DNA of 64,000 bases, from contig CAXHUQ010000440.1 in assembly GCA_964020085.1 (NCBI GenBank), positions 190,001-254,000 on the forward strand, given 5' to 3'. Source of the DNA: Micromussa lordhowensis (lineage: Eukaryota; Cnidaria; Anthozoa; Scleractinia; Lobophylliidae). A program made the translations under genes and the position numbers. The notes under the pieces are model-generated. The model was not told the origin of the DNA. It was given only the letters and a program-made list of their open reading frames with translations, and did not search any database. Position 1 is the stretch's first letter. Every line of letters begins with the position of its first letter. This document shows, in pieces, positions 21,530 through 30,573 of the stretch.

Positions 21530-23233
21530 AGGTATCTTAAAAGAAAAAGAAAAACGGAATAGTCTACTAGAAGAACTTCCGGTACACAGGTAATTTACAT
21601 TTGTAATTAGTAACATTTTAATTTATCAAACAATCTCATACAGGAATGCTACACGCTGGTATCGGTGAAAGTCACGTCAACAATTTGTTGTCGGCACTGA
21701 ATGTTCCTGGAATACACCAGAAGTCTTTAAAAAGAAGAGAAAGAGAGGCTGGAAAAGGTTTAGAAGAATTGACAAAAAAGTCAGTTTCTGATGCGTTGGT
21801 TTTGGAAATTTCGAAGACTGAAGAAAGGTCAGTGTATACCAGTTCTTTCGTGCCAATTCTGCTAATTTACTGTTCCTTATGGCAACAATGAACAAATGTT
21901 ATAACAAAATAAACTAGTTTGCTTGTTTTTTGTTTCTTTGCAGAGGAAAAATGGTCATGTATGCATTCATACGTGCAAGACCATACAACATACATGCATA
22001 AACTTTTTTTAATCTCAGCTTTATACAGAGAAGACAAAAGACTAAATACCTCGGGAAAATGAAAATGTTATTAAACTGAAATACCTTACGCACATATCTT
22101 ACCCAAATTGTTTTAAAAACAGAATTCAATTTTATGGAAATATTTTGCAGTTTGAATACAGATGACTCGCCAACAAAACTTGTGGCATCATATGACATGG
22201 CCTGGCAGAGAAGAAGTAATGGTCGAACCTACAACAGCCTTTCAGGTTATTATGGTTATACAGTTGTCAGAATCATGCACATTGATATTAATTACTCTGA
22301 TGACATGCCAAGCCATACATTTCACTACTCCTTACTTTTTTAAATAAAACTGAGCTTTTTCTACACAAAATACTGAGGTATGAAATATTATTGCACTGTG
22401 TTACAATTTGCGAGTCATGACTTTGTATATATAATTTTGCAGGTCATGGCAGCCTCATAGGAAAAGAGACAGGAAAGATAATTGGTGTTGGAACCCGAAT
22501 AACAGCTTGTCGGATATGTGACACTGCTGCATCTTGCCAAAAAGAACCAAAAAAACGTGACTGTAGGGTGAATTGGGGTGGGTCATCAAAAGGAATGGAA
22601 CCAGATCTGGCAGTAGAAATGTTGAACACTGTAAAAGATGACAATTTTGCAGTCACCACTTTGATTGGAGATGATGATACCACAACAATGGCTAATGTGC
22701 ATCAGAATGTTTCGCATACTGTTGAGAAGTGGAGTGACATAAATCGTGCAAAGAAAAGTTAAGGATCAAGGCTTTACAACCTTCAGAAACAGCACAAAGC
22801 ACTTACTACTACTGTAATAAAGTACCTTCAGAAATGCTTCACATATCCCCTCTGTCAAAACAAAGGCAAGCCAGAAGAAATCCGTATGGCAATACAGAGC
22901 ATCATTCCACATGCCTTTGGAGAACATGAATCCTGTGGATCATGGTGTGGATTTCTCACCGACCCTAACACCTATAAACACAAGTCCCTACCAAAAGGTT
23001 TAGACTTAAAAGGCGAGGCATTACGAGAAGATCTCACAGGTATCTTTTCATCATTTGCGAAAAATGCAGAGAAGCTGGCCCCCTGTGGCAGTACATTGCC
23101 AAATGAGTCTTTCAACAATACTGTAGCAAGTAAGGCACCAAAAGCCAGGCATTACAGTGGTTCAGAAAGTCTTGATTTTCGTGTGAAAGCAGCCACATGC
23201 CAAAAAAATGTGGGCCACAATTACATTCCATTG

Positions 23234-23866
23234 GTGAGTTTTAATCCCTCTTTACTCCCAAAGCCACTTAAAGGAAAAATATAAACATTTTGACCACCTC
23301 TTTATGGACAGCAAAGTAAATTATTTACTCTACTTGTGATCAATATGGGATTCAGTTTTGAATAAAGCTTTACAATAATGTTATATTTATATACCAGACA
23401 TCACCATAGTCTCGGGTGGTTAACAGTTTTTCAGGGTGAGATTGCATGTCAGTTATGTAGTGTTGCTCTTCAATATACAGACACAAGTGTTGTGGTGGAA
23501 TAGACCACTTGTACAATTCATACCACATTACATGCAAGACCTTAGTGGTATGGCCAAAATCACTGGTACTGAGGATAACGATGACACCAATAAGTCTCCC
23601 ACACACATTTGTTTCATCACCTATCCTTGTGTCTATATAACAGACAGAAAACAATAAAAAATATTTGTTGTTTTAAGATGCCTGTAGTAGCTTCAAGATG
23701 TGAGTTTAATTATTTCATGCTATTAAAAACATTCTGAAACATTGTTTTGTTACAGAACAAAATTCATATCTTCAAAATGCCATGTACTATGTTATATTTT
23801 TATTCTTCTTGAAATACTGTGTAACTTCCAGAATAAAGAAATTATGGTAATATCAAAATACCACAG
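23234..23866 (+). other. intron of Mutator/exonuclease gene
   Basis: The donor ttg|gtgagt and acceptor ccacag|gtaaac fit phase 0 between the NES...GHNYIPL region and the basic linker. No further element was recognised inside. Confidence 0.55.
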
Positions 23867-24467
23867 GTAAACAAAGAGAACAGTTTGTCACCTGGCAGGG
23901 CAGCTATAATTAGAGGTAGGAAACTAGACAGGAAGGCAGAAAAAAGGAAGAAAAGGGAGGAACAATGGGAAGTTAAGAGAAGGAGGAAAGAATTAAAGGA
24001 AGAGAGGAGTAACAGGCAGTCAGTGAGCCAGATTAGGGAAGGGCCAACATATGAAAGCGGAATCGCAATGTGGCATTGTACTGATGAGAAAGAGATACCT
24101 CCAGCCACTGTTATCCCAAAACTGGAAAGTCTTTCTGAAGTAGACAGCTTTCTTCACATGATGTTTGATGTGGAGACAACAAGTCTTGATAATAACTATT
24201 ATTTATAGTTGATATTTTATATTGCCGTTAAGTTGCAAATTAACATGTGGATACAATCAAATGCACTTCACCATAGTTTGTAATAATTATAAAAGGCCCT
24301 TATTTACAGGGAGAAAAGACAAACAAAATGACTAAAAAATTCTGTAAAAAAGAATCCTTAATCTCGTTGAACTTCTCAAATCATTGTGATTAGCAATAAT
24401 ACTGGACACATACAATTACATACATTTAATGAACCTGAGGCTTTTCACTGATCACGTGAGATTACAG

Positions 24468-24859
24468 ATAATAATAATAAAAAATTATTGTTTGCATTCA
24501 AATTACATTAAAATAACTAATTACATACAATATACTGCTCCTCATATCGAATATATATTATTTCACTAGAAATGGAATCATTGCTGACATAAAAATTCAT
24601 TTGGAAGTTGAGTTTTCAAGGCTCTTTTGAAGACAGCAGGATTCTTGCATAATTTTAGGCTTGAGTCGAGCTTATTCCAGACAGATACACTTCTTTGGTG
24701 AAAAGTTTTCTGTCCTTTGGTAGTTTTAAAACAAGGAGTGTTTAGTTGTTGAGAACTTCTGATTGTATGTCTGGACACACTGCCTCTTGTAACTCTTGTT
24801 TCACGAGATAGCTCTGCTAAAATTAATTCCAATTTTAAATTAAAGAAAGCACTAAACAA
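24468..24859 (-). mobile_element. 3-prime fragment of a CR1/jockey-type LINE
   Basis: The minus-strand frame reads ...TPCFKTTKGQKTFHQRSVSVWNKLDSSLKL...FKRALKTQL, the characteristic C-terminal end of ORF2 in jockey/CR1-like non-LTR elements. It ends near a short (TTA)n-type tail (about 24468-24484 on the plus strand). The rest of the element is missing, as in a 5-prime-truncated insertion. It lies in the last intron of the Mutator/exonuclease gene. Confidence 0.65.
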
Positions 24860-25841
24860 TTAATACAAGAATGTCAAAATAGCCAGCAGCTGGCATAAAA
24901 AATTAAAACAAAACAACAACAGTGAAGATGATGAAATGTATTATTAGTAACAGCTTTACAGACTGAACACTCAGAGAAATAAAAGTGTTGTGAGTACATA
25001 CGTTTAGTGCTTATAACATGCTTCATTTTCAGCTCTTGATGCAGACATAACTCAAATTTCAGCAACTGATGGCAAACATGACTTCAACAGCTACATGATA
25101 CCCACAAAGCCAATCAGTGCAGGAGCATCAAGAGTTACTCAGCTTAGTGTTAGGAGGGGAAAGTTGTATCACAAGGGAAAACCTGTGGATGCCGTTGAAA
25201 TGAAAGATGCACTACAGAAATTTGTTAACTGGCTTAAGGTCAAAAATAAGAAAGTAGTTCTTTTTGCACATAATGCAAATGCATTTGACTCAAAACGAAT
25301 CATTTACACATTAATGAGGTGTAACCTTCTCAATCCCTTTAGAGAGTGTGTGGCAGGATTTGTTGATACTTTGTCACTGTTCAAAAATGTTCTTCCAGAA
25401 AGGAAAACATATTCCCAGGAGAGCTTGGTCACAGATTTGTTGGGTGTTTCTTATGAAGCCCATAACTCCCTCGAGGATGTAAGAGCTCTACAGAAGCTTG
25501 TTGCACATGTAAATGGCAGTAGCAAGGAAATTTCTGAATCCAGCTTCACTGTTGATTATGCTGTAGAGTGTACCAAATATTGTGTTAACAGGGCTACAAA
25601 CATGCACACCCTACAACCCCTTCTTGTAGCCAAGGTTGTAAGCAAGGGAATGGCAGAGAAGATTGCAGGATCAAACTTGCAGTTATGCCACATTAATCTT
25701 GCATTTCAAAGGGGTGGCCTGGAGGGCATTGCCAGTATTTTATCAGAGATGATAAATGGAAAGGCAAGAGGATAGCTCAACAGCTGTTCAAATATTTCAA
25801 AAATCTTGTGTGAATACCCTGCAAGTTAATGTTTTTCACCA

Positions 25842-26296
25842 TGTTACCGGCGACGTTTTGCGCAATAAGTAAGTCTTAAGTCCAATTATATCCAAATAAT
25901 TTATTGCTGGCAGAATTACAACTTCGTCCTTAGTTCCTCAACAGGTTACAGTGAAGCGTAAAACTAAAGGTAATACATGAAACAAATTGATGAGAAAAAC
26001 GAACCGTAACGAGTCGCCTTGTTATGGTGAAATAAATCTAAGTTTTACGAAGGCACAATAAAAACGAATAGAGCGAAATTGATCCACAAATTACCTTTGT
26101 CCAGCGACGAGGTAATGGACTGGTTGAATTCCACAAAGAATCTAAGAAAAACGCTCTATTATACCATAAACTAGCAAGACAACTTCGGCTGCTCTACATC
26201 TGACGTTCGCAAGAGCAAAAAACGTGTTCCTGAAAACGCGCACTAGGAAACTCGGGAAATTACCCAAGTAACCCTTGTACCTTAGCGTTAGCTACA
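25842..26296 (-). repeat. 3-prime LTR of BEL element 2
   Basis: 455 bp, same length as its partner at 32779-33233. Interior sequence next to it on the element strand is G-rich (ttggggagcca), a candidate polypurine tract. Confidence 0.9.
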
Positions 26297-26421
26297 TGGC
26301 TCCCCAACAGTGGGAATCTACTGTTTAAACAAAGAAATTCTCAGAAAAAAGGAAAACAATCTCGGCAAATCCGGTCAAAAAAGTCAAATAACAAAGTCCT
26401 TAATAGTTTATAGTGTCTCTC

Positions 26422-29400
26422 TTAACATGAAGCATCTGATTCTGGAGGCTCCTCGATGGGGAATTCCCGGTCTTGGGGCAAAATCAACACCAACTTGTGA
26501 ATGGGTCTTTCCAGACACTGAACTTCGTGTGTCCTTCTTCCATGGTTGTCAAGAAGTCGCGTTCCAACAGCTAAGATGACCTTTCGAACGAAACCATCAT
26601 CACTTGGGAGGGTCTGCTGAACTTGAGCTAACTTCCACTCATTCCTTGGGAGGTGATCATCCTTCACCACAACTATGTCACCAACCATAAGGTTCCTTTG
26701 CGGTTTGGCCCACTTCTGACGCATCTGTAGTGTATGCAGAAATTCCCTTCGCCATCTGGTCCAAAATTCATTCGCGAGATGCTGTACTCTTCGCCATCTC
26801 TTATTTGAGTAGAGATCTTCTCTTAAGAACACACCAGGAGGAGGCATCAGCACCTTAACCTTCATTGTGAGCAGATGGTTTGGCGTTAATGGTTCTGGGG
26901 CACCTGGAGACATCATGTTGTTTACAGTGAGTGGTCTCGAGTTCACGATGTTCTGGACTTCCTTCATAAGAGTGCGAAAGCTTTCATCGTCCAGCTGGGT
27001 TCCATTCTCTTGAAGTAACACTGCAAGAACATTTCGCACAGTTCTTATCTGCCGTTCCCAGCTGCCCCCCATATGGCTTGCTGAAGGAACATTCATTTCC
27101 ATGTCAATCCAATCACAGTTCTCTTTCAGTAAGTGATTGCTAACTTTCTCATGATCCATCTCACTTAGAGCGTTTGCTAGTTCCCGTTTGGCACCAACAA
27201 AGTTTGTGCCACGGTCAGATCTGATTTGACGAACTGGGCCACGTTCAGCCAGGAAGCGGCGTAGTGCATTTATGTAGGAGTCAGTCTCGAGAGTGGTTGA
27301 GGTTTCAATGTGGACTGCGCGTGAAGACATGCAGGTGAATAATACTCCATATCGCTTAACTTCTTTACGACCCTCTTTGATAAGGAAGGGACCAAAGTAG
27401 TCTACTGCGCTGTATGTAAAGGGCGGAACTGACTCTGTTCGATCCTTAGGCAAATCTGCCATCTTCTGAACTTGTGGAGGTGCTCTAAATCGTCTACAAA
27501 TGGTACACTTTGAAATGAAACATCCTACTGCAGACGTACCACCAATCACCCAATAGCCAGGCTGGCGGAGCTCGTTATGGGTCATCCCACTGCCCTGATG
27601 CCTTATGGCATGGTGGCAATCCTGTATTATCAGCTCGGTGATGTGGGATTTCCTTGGCAATATGCTCGGGTGTTTGACGCTTTCGGACATGTCAGCCCTC
27701 CTGAGGCGACCTCCAACTCGCAGGATTCCATCGGCATCAAGATAGGGGTCGAGACGGTGCATGCAACTAGTCTTCTTCAAACTTGAGTTGCGCTGCTTCA
27801 CAGCTTCTCTACTCGGAAATTCTCCATTAACATTCAGCGAGCGTAGTGTTTTGATTTCTTCCTTAAAGTGTTCATGCTGCACACTGTGGATGATTTCTAT
27901 CTCTGCCTGGGCTAAGTCTTCTACCTCTGATTTCAACTTGCTCTCAGGGACGTGTGAGCTTTCCTTAATCTTTCTCTCTCGTAGGCGCCTCTTTAGCAGT
28001 AAACATAGTGCCATGGCATTCTTGGCTCTGAACCAGTTAGAGAAGCGACTCAATCTGGTTGTCTCAAAGTGGTTAGGAAATCTCTCCATGGTCTGCATAG
28101 CAAGGGTGGAGATCTTCTTGACTTCCGGGTCCTGTGAATCAAGGGGGCCAGGCTTGTAACATGGCTGTACTGAACGAACATTCAAACTCCACAGAAATTC
28201 TGGGCCCTTCAGCCAACATGAATCGTGTACCAGTTGATGGGATGTAAGGCGGCGCGAGGCAGCATCAGCTGGGTTAGTGTCAGTTCCAACATAGTGCCAT
28301 TGGTCAGGCTTGGTAAAATTGTGTATCTCCTGCACACGGTTGGCCACAAAGGTATGAAAGCGTCTAGCTTCATTGTTTATGTATCCAATCACAACTTGAC
28401 TATCGGTCCAAAACAGTTCGACAACATCTTGGTAGTCTAGCTCTTGCTTGAGGCACTGACTCACTTTAGTGGAGACTACTGCTGCGGTAAGTTCAAGCCG
28501 AGGGATGGTAATTGCCTTCAGTGGTGCTACTCGAGCCTTTCCCATGACAAATGAGACATGTGATTGGTCCAACTGGTTTACCAGGCGAACGTAACTACAC
28601 TGACCATATCCGCTCTGACTGGCATCTGAAAAATGATGCAACTCAACACTCTTTACTTCTCCAAAATTCTTGGGTTTGAAACATCTTGGAATTTTCAGTT
28701 CTTCTAAGACGTGTAATTCATTTCTCCACCTTTCCCATCCAGGTCGTAGGTTGTCAGGGATTGGCTCGTCCCAGTCAACATTTCCACGACAGAGTTCCTG
28801 AAGAATTTGTTTCCCGACTAAGATAACAGGGGCTGCTAATCCAAGGGGATCATATACTGAACATACAGTAGAGAGGACTCCTCTTCTGGTCAAAGGTTGA
28901 TCTTGAATGACAATCCGGAATCTGAAACAATCGGTCTCAATGCACCACATGACGCCTAATGTGCGTTCGATGGGTAGCTGGTCAAACTTCAAATCCAAGT
29001 CTTGCAGTCCATTTGCTCTATCTTCGGGAGGAATTGCCTTTAGTACTTCTTTGGTGTTGCTGACAAACTTGTGTAGGCGGATACCAGCTTTAGCGCACAT
29101 GGCTTGACTGTTCTGGATTAGCCTTGTAGTCGCGGAGACTGTGCTAAGGGACTTCAAGCCATCATCGACATAGAAGTTTCGCCGTAGGAAGTCGGCAGCC
29201 TCAGTTCTAAATTCTTCTTCCCCATCATGTGCAGCTTGCTTGAATCCAAAATTAGCACAGCCAGGTGTAGAACCGGCTCCAAACAGATGGACCTGCATTC
29301 TGTATTCAACAGGTGCTGCATCGAGATCACCATTTTCCCACCAGAAAAATCTTAAGAGGTCTCTGTCTTCTTCATTGACAAAGAATTGGTGAAACATTGA

Positions 29401-29895
29401 CTCAACATCACAGGAGAACGCTATGGCCTCTTGGCGGAATCTGCAAAGAACACCAACTAAACTGTTCGTAAGATCTGGTCCTGGTAGCAGATTTTGATTG
29501 AGGGAGGTTCCAGCATAGCGTGCGCTGCAATCAAAGACAACCCGGATCTTGCCTGGTTTTTTGGGGTGATATACCCCATGGTGCGGTACGTAGTTGACTC
29601 TGCCAGCGCTTCCGGCCGCTACATCTTCGCACTTCTCAGCGCAATCCTCTATAACCTTTTCCATGAACCTTGCATAGTCCTTATAATAGCCTGGGTTTCT
29701 TTTGAAGCGTTCCTTCAGAAGGAAGAGGCGTTTGATAGCCAAGGAACGGTTGTTTGGGAGCTCCACTGCTGAGCGTAGGGGCAGTGGCATCTCATAGTGT
29801 CCGTCTTCTCGCTTGTGGATACCGTCATTAACAATTTTAAGGAACTTCTGATCTTCAACAGACAACGATCGCGCACTCTCAATGTCACGTCTCTC
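26422..29895 (-). CDS. BEL/Pao pol: RT, RNase H, integrase
   Basis: A long uninterrupted frame of about 1,150 residues. RT spans roughly residues 95-330, with HPKKPGKIRVVFDCSARYAG and the catalytic FYVDDGLKSL. RNase H begins HHFSDASQSGYGQC (about 412). The integrase zinc region is HHAIRHQGSG...CTICRRF. The integrase core has Asp in AVDYFGPF, Asp in RSDRGTNF and Glu in GGSWERQIR. The C-terminus is basic. It converts element RNA to DNA and integrates it. It is in the same frame as the protease ORF upstream, separated by a single TAA (29896-29898) ten codons before the first shared block. This is the least damaged pol in the window. Confidence 0.9.
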   Translation of the reverse strand, partial: ERRDIESARSLSVEDQKFLKIVNDGIHKREDGHYEMPLPLRSAVELPNNRSLAIKRLFLLKERFKRNPGYYKDYARFMEKVIEDCAEKCEDVAAGSAGRVNYVPHHGVYHPKKPGKIRVVFDCSARYAGTSLNQNLLPGPDLTNSLVGVLCRFRQEAIAFSCDVESMFHQFFVNEEDRDLLRFFWWENGDLDAAPVEYRMQVHLFGAGSTPGCANFGFKQAAHDGEEEFRTEAADFLRRNFYVDDGLKSLSTVSATTRLIQNSQAMCAKAGIRLHKFVSNTKEVLKAIPPEDRANGLQDLDLKFDQLPIERTLGVMWCIETDCFRFRIVIQDQPLTRRGVLSTVCSVYDPLGLAAPVILVGKQILQELCRGNVDWDEPIPDNLRPGWERWRNELHVLEELKIPRCFKPKNFGEVKSVELHHFSDASQSGYGQCSYVRLVNQLDQSHVSFVMGKARVAPLKAITIPRLELTAAVVSTKVSQCLKQELDYQDVVELFWTDSQVVIGYINNEARRFHTFVANRVQEIHNFTKPDQWHYVGTDTNPADAASRRLTSHQLVHDSCWLKGPEFLWSLNVRSVQPCYKPGPLDSQDPEVKKISTLAMQTMERFPNHFETTRLSRFSNWFRAKNAMALCLLLKRRLRERKIKESSHVPESKLKSEVEDLAQAEIEIIHSVQHEHFKEEIKTLRSLNVNGEFPSREAVKQRNSSLKKTSCMHRLDPYLDADGILRVGGRLRRADMSESVKHPSILPRKSHITELIIQDCHHAIRHQGSGMTHNELRQPGYWVIGGTSAVGCFISKCTICRRFRAPPQVQKMADLPKDRTESVPPFTYSAVDYFGPFLIKEGRKEVKRYGVLFTCMSSRAVHIETSTTLETDSYINALRRFLAERGPVRQIRSDRGTNFVGAKRELANALSEMDHEKVSNHLLKENCDWIDMEMNVPSASHMGGSWERQIRTVRNVLAVLLQENGTQLDDESFRTLMKEVQNIVNSRPLTVNNMMSPGAPEPLTPNHLLTMKVKVLMPPPGVFLREDLYSNKRWRRVQHLANEFWTRWRREFLHTLQMRQKWAKPQRNLMVGDIVVVKDDHLPRNEWKLAQVQQTLPSDDGFVRKVILAVGTRLLDNHGRRTHEVQCLERPIHKLVLILPQDREFPIEEPPESDASC

Positions 29896-30573
29896 TTAAA
29901 AATCTAGCTCAAACATTTGATTTATTTGAGCTGGATGGAAGACTTCCTTGACGGAAGATTTCAGGACGAATGTTGAACCACAACAGGGTGTGCTGCATTC
30001 GTAAGAACTAGTCAGTTCCTTTGTAATGATCTTGTTAGTCCAGACTCCGTGATCCTCATTTGAATCGGCAAGAGGGGAGAGGCACACTCTGCCAATGATG
30101 CCCCAACCAAGATTAGTCCTTACTCCATATGGATCATTGTCAGAACCAGGTATTATCTCTCGTGGTTTAATAGCCCTTGGACAATTTGTTCCGATGAGCA
30201 AGCCAACTTCTAAGTCTTTCCTGTATGGCATCAGTTCACTCGCAATAGGCTTTAAGTGTTCCCAGTACATGGCTACCTCAGGCTTGGGAATCTTGAAAGG
30301 GATCATTTGTCTTGTGAATGCCTGTGGTAAGGGAATGCTGCTTTGGTGGTTCATACTCGTCACGGTAAGGCCTTTAACCTTGTGACTTTCAATCACTTCA
30401 TTTTCCTCGTGCAATGTAGATAACAACAAGTGGCTCTTAGCACCTTCAATTCCAAGCTCCTCTCTCAACTTCTCAGTAATGAATGTTGCGTTTGATTGGC
30501 AGTCAAGGAGAGCGTAAGTCAACCGTTTGTTCTCAAGGTTCTCAGAGCTCGATACCCATACTGGAATAATCAA
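29896..30573 (-). CDS. BEL/Pao aspartic protease region
   Basis: 225 residues. The active-site region reads YALLDCQSNATFI, where many aspartic proteases have D-T/S-G; BEL elements with a Gln at this place are known to me, but Cys-Gln is unusual. A DPYGVRTNLGWGIIG block is typical of the region between protease and RT in BEL/Pao. The frame differs by -1 from gag, which ends four bases inside it (30570), so a frameshift, programmed or mutational, would be needed to make gag-pol. Confidence 0.75.
   Translation of the reverse strand: MIIPVWVSSSENLENKRLTYALLDCQSNATFITEKLREELGIEGAKSHLLLSTLHEENEVIESHKVKGLTVTSMNHQSSIPLPQAFTRQMIPFKIPKPEVAMYWEHLKPIASELMPYRKDLEVGLLIGTNCPRAIKPREIIPGSDNDPYGVRTNLGWGIIGRVCLSPLADSNEDHGVWTNKIITKELTSSYECSTPCCGSTFVLKSSVKEVFHPAQINQMFELDF

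Larger units (their letters stand above)
21644..25775 (+). pseudogene. Mutator-like transposase domain fused to DEDDh exonuclease, intron-containing
   Basis: Exons inferred from splice sites and frame: 21644-21827, 22151-22245, 22443-23233, 23867 to about 24188, and 25033-25775. The first three encode the Mutator-like domain: MLHAGIGESHVNNLLSALNV; a first Asp in VASYDMAWQRR; CRIC...C zinc residues; a second Asp block LIGDDDTTTMANV; HAFGEHESCGSWCG; and a likely catalytic Glu in LPNESFNNTVASKAPK. Exon 4 is basic (a likely nuclear signal) and ends with exonuclease motif I, FDVETTSL. Exon 5 holds motif II (AHNANAFDSKRII) and motif III (AHNSLEDVRAL), giving a DEDDh 3-5 exonuclease of the DnaQ/TREX type. 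Lesions: TAA at 22760-22762, no GT at the expected exon 4 donor (24189), and a possible frameshift near 25772. Linkage of the two enzymes is seen; function is inferred. Confidence 0.72.
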
